The notes under the pieces: generated by a model
What the model saw: only the letters and a program-made list of their open reading frames with translations
The model's database searches: none
Told to the model about the DNA's origin: nothing
Made by a program: the position numbers and the translations under genes
DNA from: Enterobacter sp. kpr-6
GTDB taxonomy: Bacteria; Pseudomonadota; Gammaproteobacteria; Enterobacterales; Enterobacteriaceae
DNA: 64,000 nucleotides
Assembly: GCF_900116015.1 (NCBI RefSeq)
Contig: NZ_FOYH01000004.1
Span: 186,001 to 250,000 of the forward strand
Reading direction: 5' to 3'
Shown: one piece after another, positions 9,347 to 18,770 of the stretch
How the letters are laid out: each line of letters opens with the position of its first letter
Position numbering within the stretch: position 1 is the stretch's first letter

Positions 9347-9422
9347 TGGTGCCCGGACTCGGAATCGAACCAAGGACACGGGGATTTTCAATCCCCTGCT
9401 CTACCGACTGAGCTATCCGGGC
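9347..9422 (-). tRNA. pheV: tRNA-Phe (GAA anticodon), pheV type
   Basis: A 76-nt tRNA including the encoded CCA. On the minus strand it runs from GCCCGGATAGCTCAG to GAGTCCGGGCACCA, with anticodon stem-loop GGGGATTGAAAATCCCC carrying GAA. It matches E. coli tRNA-Phe. The neighbour yqgA is also beside pheV in E. coli. In many enterobacteria the 3' end of this gene is an integration site for islands; here the downstream side holds a terminator and DUF2238, with no integrase. Confidence 0.98.
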
Positions 9423-9432
9423 AACGGGGCGC

Positions 9433-9461
9433 ATTAAAACCGATTCGCCTCGCGTCGTCAA
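9433..9461 (-). promoter_or_regulatory. Promoter of tRNA-Phe
   Basis: On the minus strand TTGACG (-35), a 17-bp spacer, TTTAAT (-10), then a GCGCCCC discriminator just before the tRNA. A GC-rich discriminator is typical of stringently controlled stable-RNA promoters. Confidence 0.8.
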
Positions 9462-9527
9462 CGAAATTTATTGAAATCGTTGCAGACTGCACAATCTATC
9501 ACCAATCAGCGCTGCACGCACCTGCTA

Positions 9528-10247
9528 TCACGCAAAGAATGCGGTCCAGGCGGCGGAGAGCGGCATCGCGAGGATCAACGCGGGCAGCATATTGGCGACC
9601 GCAAACATCTTAATGCCGCAGATCCGCAGGCCCGTTGCCAGCAGTAAAATCCCGCCGACGGCGGTGAAATCGCCCATCATCGCGGGCGTGGTGAGAGGCA
9701 GGATCAGCGTCGCGCAGGTGGCGAGAGTAAGCTGGATTATCAGCATCGGCACGGAAATCGCCGCCACGGCAATGCCCAGCGAAGTGGCAAAAATCACTGC
9801 GGTGAAGAAATCGAGAAACGCTTTTGCGATAAGAATGCTCGGATCGCCGGTCATGCCTTCGCGCATTGCCCCGAAGATCCCGGTGCCGCTGGCGCAGAAC
9901 AGAATAATGATGGCGACCAGGCTTTGGATAAAAGCATCGTGCCCGTCCGCGATGCCGCTCGCTTTTTTGCCGCGCTGTGACAGCTTACGCAGGCTGTTGA
10001 CCGCGCCGCTGATGCCGCGCTCGACATAACAGATCTCACCGATCAACGTGCCGAGCAGCGTTGCCAGCACCATCACCGGCAGATTGACGCATTTCACCAC
10101 CAGCAGGATACCAATCCCCAGTGAACACAGGCCAAAAATAGCAGGCATCGACGTGCGCACTCGCTCCGGCAGGCGATGGCTCAGAACTGCACCAAGTGTT
10201 CCGCCCAACAACACGGCGGCGGCATTAATAAAAGGGCCTGTTAACAC
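9528..10247 (-). CDS. yqgA: DUF554 membrane protein YqgA
   Basis: A 239-residue inner-membrane protein of the DUF554 family with about seven hydrophobic segments. Conserved blocks are GPFINAAAVLLGGTLGA at the start, GIGILLVVKCVNLP, CASGTGIFGAMREGMTGDPSILIAK, and the end GLRICGIKMFAVANMLPALILAMPLSAAWTAFFA. These match E. coli YqgA. The start is GTG at 10247 with AGGAG upstream, in agreement with the E. coli N-terminus. It is divergent from speC. Its function is not established; family members are proposed transporters. Confidence 0.93.
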   Translation of the reverse strand: MLTGPFINAAAVLLGGTLGAVLSHRLPERVRTSMPAIFGLCSLGIGILLVVKCVNLPVMVLATLLGTLIGEICYVERGISGAVNSLRKLSQRGKKASGIADGHDAFIQSLVAIIILFCASGTGIFGAMREGMTGDPSILIAKAFLDFFTAVIFATSLGIAVAAISVPMLIIQLTLATCATLILPLTTPAMMGDFTAVGGILLLATGLRICGIKMFAVANMLPALILAMPLSAAWTAFFA

Positions 10248-10392
10248 GCTGTAACTCCTAAAAATTTTGTTTTTAGCACTGCATAGTATGCCGCAAAAAT
10301 TCACATTCCAGGCATTTTTTGCGTGTTGCACCTGCTAATGAAAAGTGACATGATTGCGCGAATTTTCCGCTCTGAATAACGGGAGTGCCTGG

Positions 10393-10485
10393 ATGAAACC
10401 GATTATTGCTCACCAGTCATATCGCATAATTATGCGATCATCCGCCCGTTCTGCTGTGATCCATACTTCTCTCACCATGCGGTGA
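10393..10485 (+). CDS. Candidate leader peptide upstream of speC
   Basis: A 30-codon open frame, MKPIIAHQSY...SLTMR, starting with ATG after GGGAG with 8-nt spacing, the best Shine-Dalgarno in the 397-bp yqgA-speC gap. The peptide is basic (four Arg, one Lys, two His). A perfect 16-bp palindrome TCGCATAATTATGCGA at 10422-10437 lies inside it. By analogy the inducible ornithine decarboxylase gene speF is controlled by an arginine-rich leader peptide that senses ornithine, but this peptide is not SpeFL and the link is inference. Confidence 0.35.
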   Translation: MKPIIAHQSYRIIMRSSARSAVIHTSLTMR

Positions 10486-10644
10486 GGCTAACGCACGCTC
10501 ACTGAAAGGCAACCGTAAAACCAGACGCGCTCTGATTTTACTGATGTCTGGCGGTCGGAGCGGGTTCCCCCTCAGACACCTTCGTTGGTCAGGGCAAATG
10601 CCTTGCCATGGGCTTTTATTCCCCTTTAACGGGTATTCGTGCTT

Positions 10645-12783
10645 ATGAAAACAATGAAAATTGCCGCCAGCCGCGAGCTGGTTTCCCTGCTTTCCACCCA
10701 TCGTGAGGTGGTGAGCCTGGACAACACTGATTTTACAGACGTGGCGGCAGTCGTCATTACGGTGGCAGACAGTTACAGCGGCATTCTGGCGCTGCTTAAA
10801 CGCACGGGCTTTCAGTTGCCGGTGTTTATGTTCAGCGATACCCCGGCGGATGCGCCTGCAGGTGTCGAAGCGGTGATCGGCGGTAAAGAGCAGGAGATGC
10901 TGGAGCTGGAATCCGCAGCCTGCCGCTATGAAGAAAACGTGTTGCCGCCGTTTTTCGATAACCTGACGCAGTACGTGGCGATGGGCAACAGCACCTTCGC
11001 CTGTCCCGGTCACCAGCACGGCGCGTTTTTCAAAAAGCACCCGGCGGGAAGGCAGTTCTTTGAATTCTTTGGCGAGAACGTGTTTCGTGCCGATATGTGT
11101 AACGCGGACGTGAAGCTCGGCGATCTGCTGATCCACGAAGGATCTGCCAAGCACGCGCAGAAATTTGCCGCCAAAGTGTTCCACGCGGATAAAACCTATT
11201 TTGTGTTAAACGGCACCTCGGCGGCGAACAAAGTGGTCACCAACGCGCTGCTGGCGCGCGGCGACCTGGTGCTCTTTGACCGCAACAACCATAAATCCAA
11301 CCACCACGGAGCGCTGATCCAGGCGGGCGCAACGCCGGTTTATCTCGAAGCGGCGCGTAACCCGTTTGGTTTTATCGGCGGCATTGACGACCGTTGCTTC
11401 GATGAAAAATACCTGCGCGAGCAGATCCGCGCCGTCGCGCCGGAGAAAGCCAGTGAAGCGCGCCCGTTCCGCCTGGCGGTCATCCAGCTCGGCACTTACG
11501 ACGGCACGGTGTACAACGCCCGTCAGGTCATCGACAAAATCGGTGCGCTGTGCGACTACATCCTGTTTGACTCCGCGTGGGTGGGCTACGAGCAGTTTAT
11601 TCCGATGATGGCCGACTGCTCGCCGCTGCTGCTCGATCTGAATGAAAACGATCCAGGGATTTTTGTCACCCAGTCGGTGCACAAACAGCAGGCGGGCTTC
11701 TCGCAGACTTCGCAGATCCACAAAAAAGATAATCACCTGCGCGGCCAGGCGCGTTTTTGCCCGCACAAGCGGCTGAACAACGCTTTCATGCTGCACGCGT
11801 CTACCAGCCCGTTCTATCCGCTGTTTGCCGCGCTGGACGTTAACGCCAAAATCCACGAAGGGGAGAGCGGGCGCAGGCTGTGGGCGGAGTGCGTCGAGCT
11901 GGGCATTGAGGCGCGCAAAGCGATCATCGCCAACTGCAAAATGATCAAGCCGTTCATTCCGCCGGAAGTGGCGGGGCGTCCGTGGCAGGATCACCCGACT
12001 CACGCTATCGCCCGCGAGCGCCGCTTTTTTAGCTTCGAGCCGGGTGCAACATGGCACGGTTTTGAAGGCTACGCCCGCGAACAATATTTTGTCGATCCCT
12101 GCAAGCTGCTGCTGACCACGCCGGGCATTAATGCGCAAACCGGCGCGTATACCGATTTTGGTATCCCGGCGACCATTCTCGCCCACTACCTGCGCGAGAA
12201 CGGGATCGTACCGGAGAAGTGCGATCTCAACTCGATCCTGTTTTTGCTTACTCCGGCCGAAAGCGCGGAAAAAATGGCGCAACTGGTGGCGATGCTGGCA
12301 CAGTTTGAGCAGCACATTGAAGACGACACCCCGCTCGCTGACGTGCTGCCGACCATCTTCAACAAATACCCGGTGCGCTACCGCGACTACACGCTGCGCG
12401 AGCTGTGCCAGGAGATGCATGATTTGTACGTCAGCTTTGACGTGAAGGATCTGCAAAAAGCGATGTTCCGCGAGGAGAGCTTCCCGACGGTGGCGATGAA
12501 CCCGCAGGATGCCAACAGCGAATTTATTCGCGGCAACGTGGAGCTGGTGCGCATCAGCGAGGCCGAAGGGCGAATTGCTGCCGAGGGCGCGCTGCCGTAT
12601 CCGCCGGGTGTGCTGTGCGTGGTGCCCGGCGAGTTATGGGGCGGCGCGGTGCAGCGCTATTTCCTGGCGCTGGAAGAGGGCGTCAACCTGCTGCCGGGCT
12701 TCTCGCCGGAGTTGCAGGGGGTGTACAGCGAAACGGATGCCGACGGGATTAAACGGCTGTATGGGTATGTGTTGAAGCGGTAG
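10645..12783 (+). CDS. speC: Ornithine decarboxylase, biosynthetic, SpeC
   Basis: A PLP-dependent fold-type I decarboxylase that converts ornithine to putrescine in the cytosol, the first step of one polyamine route. 712 residues from the chosen start (711 in E. coli). There is an N-terminal wing domain (about 1-105) with the PVF(M/L)(F/Y)S signature. The PLP domain has FACPGHQHGAFFKKHPAG, NGTSAANKVV, and SVHKQQAGFSQTSQIHKKDN, whose first Lys binds PLP. The C-terminus is LPGFSPELQGVYSETDADG. MKTMKIAAS at 10645 aligns with the E. coli start; an in-frame GTG lies 6 nt upstream. The sequence matches constitutive SpeC better than inducible SpeF, and no potE antiporter gene follows. Confidence 0.96.
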   Translation: MKTMKIAASRELVSLLSTHREVVSLDNTDFTDVAAVVITVADSYSGILALLKRTGFQLPVFMFSDTPADAPAGVEAVIGGKEQEMLELESAACRYEENVLPPFFDNLTQYVAMGNSTFACPGHQHGAFFKKHPAGRQFFEFFGENVFRADMCNADVKLGDLLIHEGSAKHAQKFAAKVFHADKTYFVLNGTSAANKVVTNALLARGDLVLFDRNNHKSNHHGALIQAGATPVYLEAARNPFGFIGGIDDRCFDEKYLREQIRAVAPEKASEARPFRLAVIQLGTYDGTVYNARQVIDKIGALCDYILFDSAWVGYEQFIPMMADCSPLLLDLNENDPGIFVTQSVHKQQAGFSQTSQIHKKDNHLRGQARFCPHKRLNNAFMLHASTSPFYPLFAALDVNAKIHEGESGRRLWAECVELGIEARKAIIANCKMIKPFIPPEVAGRPWQDHPTHAIARERRFFSFEPGATWHGFEGYAREQYFVDPCKLLLTTPGINAQTGAYTDFGIPATILAHYLRENGIVPEKCDLNSILFLLTPAESAEKMAQLVAMLAQFEQHIEDDTPLADVLPTIFNKYPVRYRDYTLRELCQEMHDLYVSFDVKDLQKAMFREESFPTVAMNPQDANSEFIRGNVELVRISEAEGRIAAEGALPYPPGVLCVVPGELWGGAVQRYFLALEEGVNLLPGFSPELQGVYSETDADGIKRLYGYVLKR

Positions 12784-12787
12784 TGTT

Positions 12788-13053
12788 TTGACCCTCACCC
12801 TCACCCTCACCCTAGCCCTCTCCCTCAGGGAGAGGGAACCGACCGGGCGCGGACCCGACCTTCTCCCTCTCCCTCAGAAACGAGCACGGACCAGCCCTTC
12901 TCCCTCTCCCTAAGGGAGAGGGCCGGGGTGAGGGTGCTGTTTTTCTCCCTCTCCCTGAGGGAGAGGGTCGGGGTGAGGGTGCTGTTTTTCTCCCTCTCCC
13001 TGAGGGAGAGGGTCGGGGTGAGGGTGTTGTTTCCTCCCTCTCCCTGAGGGTGC
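12788..13053. repeat. Array of REP-like palindromic repeats
   Basis: At least four copies of a palindrome with core CCCTCTCCCTNAGGGAGAGGG, joined to GGGTGAGGGTGCTGTTTTT spacers, in alternating intact and decayed forms. The last copies are near-identical tandem units of about 51 bp. It fills the gap between convergent speC and mltC, where nupG lies in E. coli. Confidence 0.9.
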
Positions 13054-13057
13054 GCTG

Positions 13058-14143
13058 TTAATTCCGGCGATAACTCTTCTGCGCCGTATTCACCTTATAC
13101 AAATACCGGCGAGATTCCGCCGACGGATGGCGCGTTGTCAGCGTTTCGTACACATCCCCCGGTGTCATCTGGTTAATCATATTCGCCGCCTGAATTTTAT
13201 CGGCAGAGAACACGCGCAGCACGCTGCCTGCGCCGCCGTTGTAGGCGGTGATCACCGCGTAACGGCGTGACGTCGGGTTGCTAATACCGGAAAGATAGAC
13301 GTTACTGAGCATCGCCAGATACGCCGTACCGGTATCAATATTACTCGCCGGATCAAAAAGATAATCGCGGCCTGGCATCCCGGATCTCCCCTGCGCGCGG
13401 AACACGTCTTTACCGGCGCTGTGCTGCACCACCTGCATCAAACCCAGCGCGTCGGAACGACTGACCGCATACGGGTTAAACGAGGATTCGGTCTGCATAA
13501 TCGCCAGGATCAGCGACTCGTCCACGCCATATTTACGCGCCGACTGCCGCACCATGCCCACATATTTATGCGCACGCTTGTCGAGGTGGTTCGCCACCAG
13601 GTTGATCGTCACGCTGTAGATGATCTTCAGCCCGTTCTTCCGGCTTTTCATCCGCGTTTGCAGCAGATAGTCGGCATAGCGCTCGGCGCGCCACTGCCAG
13701 CGGATCGCCTCGCCGTTGTTATCGACCACCTGGCCGTACAGGAACGGTTCTTTCGAAATAGGAATGTCATCAACGTCGGAATAGAGATCGATAGATCCGG
13801 GATCGTCACCCATCAGCAGCGTTTTAATGATCGCTTTACGCAGGTGGGCGGCAGGTTCCGTTCCTGCAATGGTTTCAATGGTGATCGAACCCTCATCAAA
13901 GTTGATATGGCTGCGGGTCTGATACTGATCGGTGTACTTAACGTAGTCTTTCGGGCCTGCGATCAGGACTTCATTAAATCCCCAGATATTTTCGATGTTG
14001 TGGGCGAACTGCCCCATCAGAATGTCAAAACCGTTGGTGTCCTTTACCCAGGCTTCGTTATAGCTATCGCCCTTTTTGGTGGAACTGGAACACGAGATGA
14101 GCAACGGCGCGATCAGGGCTAGCGCTAAATATTTTTTCATCAT
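13058..14143 (-). CDS. mltC: Membrane-bound lytic murein transglycosylase C
   Basis: An outer-membrane lipoprotein that cleaves the MurNAc-GlcNAc bond of peptidoglycan with formation of 1,6-anhydro-MurNAc. 361 residues. The lipobox LISC gives lipidated Cys18. A DUF3393 N-terminal domain (about 30-190) precedes a C-terminal SLT (lysozyme-like) domain, with the catalytic glutamate in [13 protein letters not shown] and the [13 protein letters not shown] motif. The whole length matches E. coli MltC. It is third in the mutY-yggX-mltC group, 53 bp after yggX. Confidence 0.96.
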   Translation of the reverse strand: MMKKYLALALIAPLLISCSSSTKKGDSYNEAWVKDTNGFDILMGQFAHNIENIWGFNEVLIAGPKDYVKYTDQYQTRSHINFDEGSITIETIAGTEPAAHLRKAIIKTLLMGDDPGSIDLYSDVDDIPISKEPFLYGQVVDNNGEAIRWQWRAERYADYLLQTRMKSRKNGLKIIYSVTINLVANHLDKRAHKYVGMVRQSARKYGVDESLILAIMQTESSFNPYAVSRSDALGLMQVVQHSAGKDVFRAQGRSGMPGRDYLFDPASNIDTGTAYLAMLSNVYLSGISNPTSRRYAVITAYNGGAGSVLRVFSADKIQAANMINQMTPGDVYETLTTRHPSAESRRYLYKVNTAQKSYRRN

Positions 14144-14196
14144 TCCGGGAGTGCGTGTTGTGTTTGTTGTAACGGCGGGCAGACGCCCGCACGCTG

Positions 14197-14481
<285 letters not shown>

Positions 14482-14494
14482 TTACCGTCAGGCA

Positions 14495-15547
14495 CTAAAC
14501 AAACGCACCGACGCGTAATTGTTGTAACAGGCGCTCAACGGGAGCCGCCAGTCCGACCGATTGCGGTTGCGCTAAGTTATACCAGAGAGCCGCGCCTTCA
14601 TCCATGCATGTGGTGAATGAGGACACGGGAAGCCATATCGGCACAATATCCAAATGGAAATGGCTGAAAGTATGGCGAAACGCGGTCAATTGGGTGAGAG
14701 TATCGGCGCTAATCTGGCGTTCTGCCAGCCAGTCACGCAGGCTGGTTTCATCGTCAAACTGCGGGAAGCAGTACAGCCCGCCCCACAATCCCACCGGCGG
14801 GCGCTGGGTCAGTAAAATCTCATCACCGTGCTGAATCATCAGAAAATAGCCGCTGCGCTCAGGCAGCGTCTGCTTCGGTTTTTTCCCCGGATACTGCGCC
14901 CAGGTACCGCTGGCATACGCCACGCAGCTGTTGTTAAGCGGGCAGAGGGTGCATTTCGGTTTTGAGCGGGTGCAGACCATCGCACCCAGATCCATCATCG
15001 CCTGGTTAAAGCGCGCCACGCCGTTTGCTGGCGTCACGTCTTCACTGATTTGCCACAGGCGCTTTTCCACCTCTTTCTTGCCCGGCCAGCCGTCCACGGC
15101 GTAGCAGCGCGCCAGCACGCGTTTGACGTTGCCATCGAGAATAGGGAAGTGCTGATTCAGCGACAGCGACAAAATCGCCCCCGCCGTCGAACGCCCGACG
15201 CCCGGCAGATCGGCTACCGCTTCAAACGTTTCCGGGAATTTACCGCCGTGGCGCGTTGCCACCTGCTGCGCCGCTTTATGCAGATTGCGCGCGCGGGCGT
15301 AATAGCCGAGCCCCGTCCACAAATGCAGGACTTCGTCGAGCGGCGCATTGGCCAGATCGGTCACCGTGGGGAAACGCGCCATAAAGCGCTCAAAGTAAGG
15401 AATGACGGTCACGACCTGCGTTTGTTGCAACATCACCTCGGAGAGCCATACTTTGTAAGGCGTTTTTTCATGTTGCCAGGGCAGGGTTTTACGCCCGTAT
15501 TTGTCGTACCAGTCCAGCACCTGGGCTGAAAATTGTGAGGCTTGCAT
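14495..15547 (-). CDS. mutY: A/G-specific adenine DNA glycosylase MutY
   Basis: Removes adenine mispaired with 8-oxoguanine or guanine. 350 residues. The helix-hairpin-helix with [13 protein letters not shown] is followed by the catalytic Asp in LDGNVKRVL. The [4Fe-4S] cluster loop is C-x6-C-x2-C-x5-C ([17 protein letters not shown]). The C-terminal NUDIX-like domain that reads 8-oxoG contains the [14 protein letters not shown] segment. I used the ATG at 15547, which gives the E. coli [19 protein letters not shown]-terminus; an in-frame GTG two codons upstream is possible. Divergent from trmB. Confidence 0.97.
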   Translation of the reverse strand: MQASQFSAQVLDWYDKYGRKTLPWQHEKTPYKVWLSEVMLQQTQVVTVIPYFERFMARFPTVTDLANAPLDEVLHLWTGLGYYARARNLHKAAQQVATRHGGKFPETFEAVADLPGVGRSTAGAILSLSLNQHFPILDGNVKRVLARCYAVDGWPGKKEVEKRLWQISEDVTPANGVARFNQAMMDLGAMVCTRSKPKCTLCPLNNSCVAYASGTWAQYPGKKPKQTLPERSGYFLMIQHGDEILLTQRPPVGLWGGLYCFPQFDDETSLRDWLAERQISADTLTQLTAFRHTFSHFHLDIVPIWLPVSSFTTCMDEGAALWYNLAQPQSVGLAAPVERLLQQLRVGAFV

Positions 15548-15689
15548 GGTCACCGATTCGCTATAACAGGGACGCAGATTGCAGCACAGCCATACCTGGC
15601 TGTAAACCGGATCTTTCCGACGCTTGCATCCGTCAACTATCTTTGGATAATGCCCGTTTCCTAAACACTCTCACAAGCAGACTTACTCT

Positions 15690-16409
15690 ATGAAGAACGA
15701 CGTCATTTCACCGGAATTTGATGAAAACGGTCGCCCGTTGCGCCGCATCCGCAGCTTTGTCCGCCGTCAGGGTCGCCTGACCAAAGGCCAGGAGCACGCG
15801 CTGGAAAACTACTGGCCGGTGATGGGCGTTGAGTTCACCGAAACCCCGCTCGATTTCACCGCGCTGTTTGGCCGCGATGCGCCGATCACGCTGGAGATCG
15901 GTTTTGGCATGGGGGCGTCGCTGGTGGCCATGGCAAAAGCGAAGCCGGAGCAGAATTTCCTTGGCATTGAAGTGCACTCGCCGGGTGTGGGCGCATGTCT
16001 GGCGTCGGCCCATGAAGAGGGCGTGGAAAACCTGCGCGTGATGTGTCACGACGCGGTGGAAGTGCTGCACAAAATGATTCCTGACAATTCTTTAAACATG
16101 GTTCAGCTCTTTTTCCCTGACCCATGGCACAAAGCGCGTCATAATAAACGCCGCATCGTTCAGGTACCGTTCGCTGAACTGGTGAAAAGCAAACTGAAGC
16201 TGGGTGGCGTTTTCCATATGGCGACCGACTGGGAAGCCTACGCGCAACATATGCTTGAGGTGATGACCTCCATCGACGGCTATAAAAATCTGTCGGAAAC
16301 GAATGACTATGTACCGCGCCCGGAATCACGTCCGGTAACCAAATTTGAACAGCGTGGCCATCGTCTTGGTCACGGCGTATGGGACTTAATGTTCGAGAGG
16401 GTGAAATAA
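15690..16409 (+). CDS. trmB: tRNA (guanine-N7-)-methyltransferase TrmB
   Basis: A SAM-dependent methyltransferase that makes m7G46 in the variable loop of tRNA. 239 residues. The SAM site is [15 protein letters not shown], followed by [15 protein letters not shown] and the family block [20 protein letters not shown]. The C-terminal [17 protein letters not shown] is diagnostic. It shares the overlapping TAATG with yggL, so the two are translationally coupled. Confidence 0.97.
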   Translation: MKNDVISPEFDENGRPLRRIRSFVRRQGRLTKGQEHALENYWPVMGVEFTETPLDFTALFGRDAPITLEIGFGMGASLVAMAKAKPEQNFLGIEVHSPGVGACLASAHEEGVENLRVMCHDAVEVLHKMIPDNSLNMVQLFFPDPWHKARHNKRRIVQVPFAELVKSKLKLGGVFHMATDWEAYAQHMLEVMTSIDGYKNLSETNDYVPRPESRPVTKFEQRGHRLGHGVWDLMFERVK

Positions 16410-16735
16410 TGGCAACGAACCGTAGCCGTCGTCTGCGTAAAAAAATGCACATCGACGATTTTCAGGAATTTGGCTTTTCCGTCGCGTGGCGCTTCCCGGA
16501 AGGAACCAGTGAAGAGCAGATCGACCAGACCGTTGACGATTTTATCAATGAAGTGATCGAGCCGAACAAGCTGGCGTTTGACGGCAGCGGCTACCTCGTC
16601 TGGGAAGGGCTGATTTGCAAACAGGAAATCGGCAAATGCACCGAAGAGGATCAGGCTCTGGTGCGCAAATGGCTGGAAGGCCGCAAATTTGACGATGTAC
16701 GCATCAGCGAACTTTTTGACGTCTGGTGGGACTAA
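16409..16735 (+). CDS. yggL: DUF469 protein YggL
   Basis: A 108-residue cytosolic protein of the DUF469 family. The basic N-terminus NRSRRLRKKMHIDDFQE and the FDGSGYLVWEG, EDQALVRKWL and ELFDVWWD blocks match E. coli YggL. It has been linked to late 50S ribosome assembly in E. coli, which fits the basic N-terminus. The start ATG overlaps the trmB stop. A hairpin terminator follows 14 bp after the stop. Confidence 0.95.
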   Translation: MATNRSRRLRKKMHIDDFQEFGFSVAWRFPEGTSEEQIDQTVDDFINEVIEPNKLAFDGSGYLVWEGLICKQEIGKCTEEDQALVRKWLEGRKFDDVRISELFDVWWD

Positions 16736-16748
16736 AGAGATACCGAAA

Positions 16749-16772
16749 GGGCCAGCAAATGCTGGCCCGTTT
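16749..16772 (+). terminator. Intrinsic terminator after trmB-yggL
   Basis: GGGCCAGCA, AA loop, TGCTGGCCC, then GTTTTGT. A perfect 8-9 bp stem with a short T-tract, 14 bp after the yggL stop. Confidence 0.8.
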
Positions 16773-16791
16773 TGTCTGCGAAGGAGTTTTT

Positions 16792-17511
16792 ATGATGCGC
16801 AAAACGCTGCTGGTGGCGGCACTGACGGTAACAACCTTTACCGCTCAGGCAGAATACAAATGTAGCGTCACGCCGCGCGACGACGTGATTATCAGCCCAC
16901 AAACCGTGCAGGTGAAGGGCGAGAACGGCAATCTGGTGATGACTCCGGACGGCAACGTGATGTTCAACGGCAAACAGCCGACTCTCACTGCCGCACAGCG
17001 CGAGCAGGCGAAGGATTATCAGGCCGATCTGCGCACCGCGCTGCCGTGGATCGACGAAGGCGCACGCACCCGCGTGGAAAAGGGCCGGGTGGCGCTCGAT
17101 AAAATCATCGCCAAAGAGGTCGGTGAGAGCAGCAATATGCGCGGTCGCCTGACCAAACTCGACGCTCAGCTCAAAGAGCAGATGAACCGCATCCTTGAGC
17201 ACCGCCCGGACGGTTTAACCTTCCATTACAAAGCCATTGATGAAGTGCGCGCCAACGGGCAGCAACTGGTGAATCAGGCGATGGGCGGCATTTTGCAGGA
17301 CAGCATCAACGAGATGGGCGCGAAAGCGGTGCTCAAAGGCGGCGGTAATCCGTTGCAGGGCGTACTGGGCAGCCTCGGCGGATTGCAGACGTCGATCCAG
17401 AACGAATGGAAAAACCAGGAAGCGGATTTTGAGCAGTTCGGTAAAGCCGTGTGCAGCCGCGTGGTCTCTTTAGAAGAGAGCCGCAAGGCGCTGGTAAGCG
17501 GCCTGAAATAA
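16792..17511 (+). CDS. yggN: DUF2884 exported protein YggN
   Basis: A 239-residue protein with a signal peptide (MMRKTLLVAALTVTTFTAQA, cleavage after AQA) and a mature domain starting YKCSVTPRDDVIISPQTVQV. It matches E. coli YggN throughout, including the conserved DGLTFHYKAIDEVRANGQQL and GGILQDSINEMGAKAVL helices. AAGGAG at 16781 sets the ATG at 16792 as start, not the longer frame at 16726. Periplasmic; function unknown. Confidence 0.94.
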   Translation: MMRKTLLVAALTVTTFTAQAEYKCSVTPRDDVIISPQTVQVKGENGNLVMTPDGNVMFNGKQPTLTAAQREQAKDYQADLRTALPWIDEGARTRVEKGRVALDKIIAKEVGESSNMRGRLTKLDAQLKEQMNRILEHRPDGLTFHYKAIDEVRANGQQLVNQAMGGILQDSINEMGAKAVLKGGGNPLQGVLGSLGGLQTSIQNEWKNQEADFEQFGKAVCSRVVSLEESRKALVSGLK

Positions 17512-17625
17512 GCATTACCCCGGCTACCTGCGCGGCAGGTAGCTCGTCAAAATGAGATTCCATTTATCCGCCGTGTGCCGCTAATTCCGTATGATCCGCC
17601 GTTTACTCATAAAAGGAATTTGCAA

Positions 17626-18624
17626 ATGGCACACGGCTGGAAATATGGCGCACTCCTTCTCTGTTGTACCTCTTTTCAAGTGCTGGCGGATGTCAGTGCG
17701 CCCCCGGATGAAACCCTCAAACAGCAGTTTTCCGAACAGTTCGGCGGCACGATGCGCCTTGAAAGCATCACGCTTCGCCAGCTCGATGAAATGGGAAACC
17801 GGGTGACCTGGATGGCAGAAGGCGATATCGCCGCTACCGAAAATCTCTACGCGATGGTCGGGATGGCGGCGGATTACCGCTTTTACGAACAAACCTGGGT
17901 CAAAGACCGCCCGGTCAAGTTTTCAGCGATGGTGACGTCGACAGGCACCCCGGCGTCCGGCTGGACAACCGAGTTTTTTTCTATGCAGATGGCGGCGAAA
18001 AACGCGGGCCACACGCTCAAGGACAAGAAAGAGATCGATCTGATTGTCACCGACAACGATTTTACCGCCCGGCTGACAAAGATAGAGGACGGGTATGAGG
18101 CTAAAAAAGTCCAGTTGGATAAGTGGCAGAAAGAGAAAGGGCAACTAAGTGCAAAAGCGGATGCGCTGAAAAAGAAAATCGACACATCCTGGACGGATAA
18201 AAACGGCAAACCCACCGATCGCGCTACGGTTGAGCGAGAAAATGATGAAGCGTTGCAAAAGGTGTTCAACCAGCAAGGCAGTTCGGTGGAGTTTAAGGAG
18301 CATTACCTTAAAACGGTGTACGAGCCAGCGGTTGCCGCCTGTCAGAAAAAACCGGACTGCGATATCTACCCGCTGATGGCTGCCAGAGATAAAGCGCTGG
18401 CGGAGCAGCAACAGCAACACTCCGCTGCGCCTAAAACGTTGAGTATGAAAATTGACGCGAAAATGGCGGCAGGCGATAAAAAAGTGGAGCCGCTGCAAAA
18501 AGAATGGCAAGAGGTGCAGGGGCAAATAGGTCGGCTGAATATGGAGATGGATGAGGTTCAGCGGGAGTACGACCGCTGGCAGAAGGATATCAAAGGCCTG
18601 CGTGAGCGCAGGGTAATTAGGTAG
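17626..18624 (+). CDS. Uncharacterised exported coiled-coil protein (possibly DUF1202)
   Basis: A 332-residue protein. A signal peptide (MAHGWKYGALLLCCTSFQVLA) is followed by a globular alpha/beta part (about residues 25-150). A long charged helical region comes next, with two probable coiled coils (about 160-200 and 275-325) and a C-x5-C pair (CQKKPDC) between them. AAAGGAA at 17613 supports the ATG at 17626. I suspect the DUF1202 family from overall layout, but am unsure. It sits exactly where two segments distant in E. coli are joined (yggN side and rluA side), and takes the place of djlA next to rluA. Confidence 0.75.
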   Translation: MAHGWKYGALLLCCTSFQVLADVSAPPDETLKQQFSEQFGGTMRLESITLRQLDEMGNRVTWMAEGDIAATENLYAMVGMAADYRFYEQTWVKDRPVKFSAMVTSTGTPASGWTTEFFSMQMAAKNAGHTLKDKKEIDLIVTDNDFTARLTKIEDGYEAKKVQLDKWQKEKGQLSAKADALKKKIDTSWTDKNGKPTDRATVERENDEALQKVFNQQGSSVEFKEHYLKTVYEPAVAACQKKPDCDIYPLMAARDKALAEQQQQHSAAPKTLSMKIDAKMAAGDKKVEPLQKEWQEVQGQIGRLNMEMDEVQREYDRWQKDIKGLRERRVIR

Positions 18625-18628
18625 GGGT

Positions 18629-18765
18629 TTACCCTCACCCTAACCCTCTCCCTGAGGGAGAGGGGACAGATCGAGCGTGGACTTGCCTTTCCCCCTCTCC
18701 CTCATACCGAGCACGGTCCCGCTTTTCCCCCTCTCCCTTAGGGAGAGGGCAGGGGTGAGGGTGTA
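18629..18765. repeat. REP-like palindromic repeats
   Basis: Two intact copies of the CCCTCTCCCTNAGGGAGAGGG palindrome with a decayed middle copy (TCCCTCATACCGAGCACGG), between the convergent 17626-18624 gene and rluA. Same family as the array after speC. Confidence 0.88.
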
Positions 18766-18770
18766 CGAAC

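Noticed and set aside
9347..9422. tRNA-Phe as attachment site of a genomic island
   Set aside because: No integrase and no repeated tRNA 3' end nearby; the downstream genes look like ordinary small chromosomal genes.
11206..12456. 416-codon antisense frame over speC
   Set aside because: Shadow frame; speC is certain on the plus strand.
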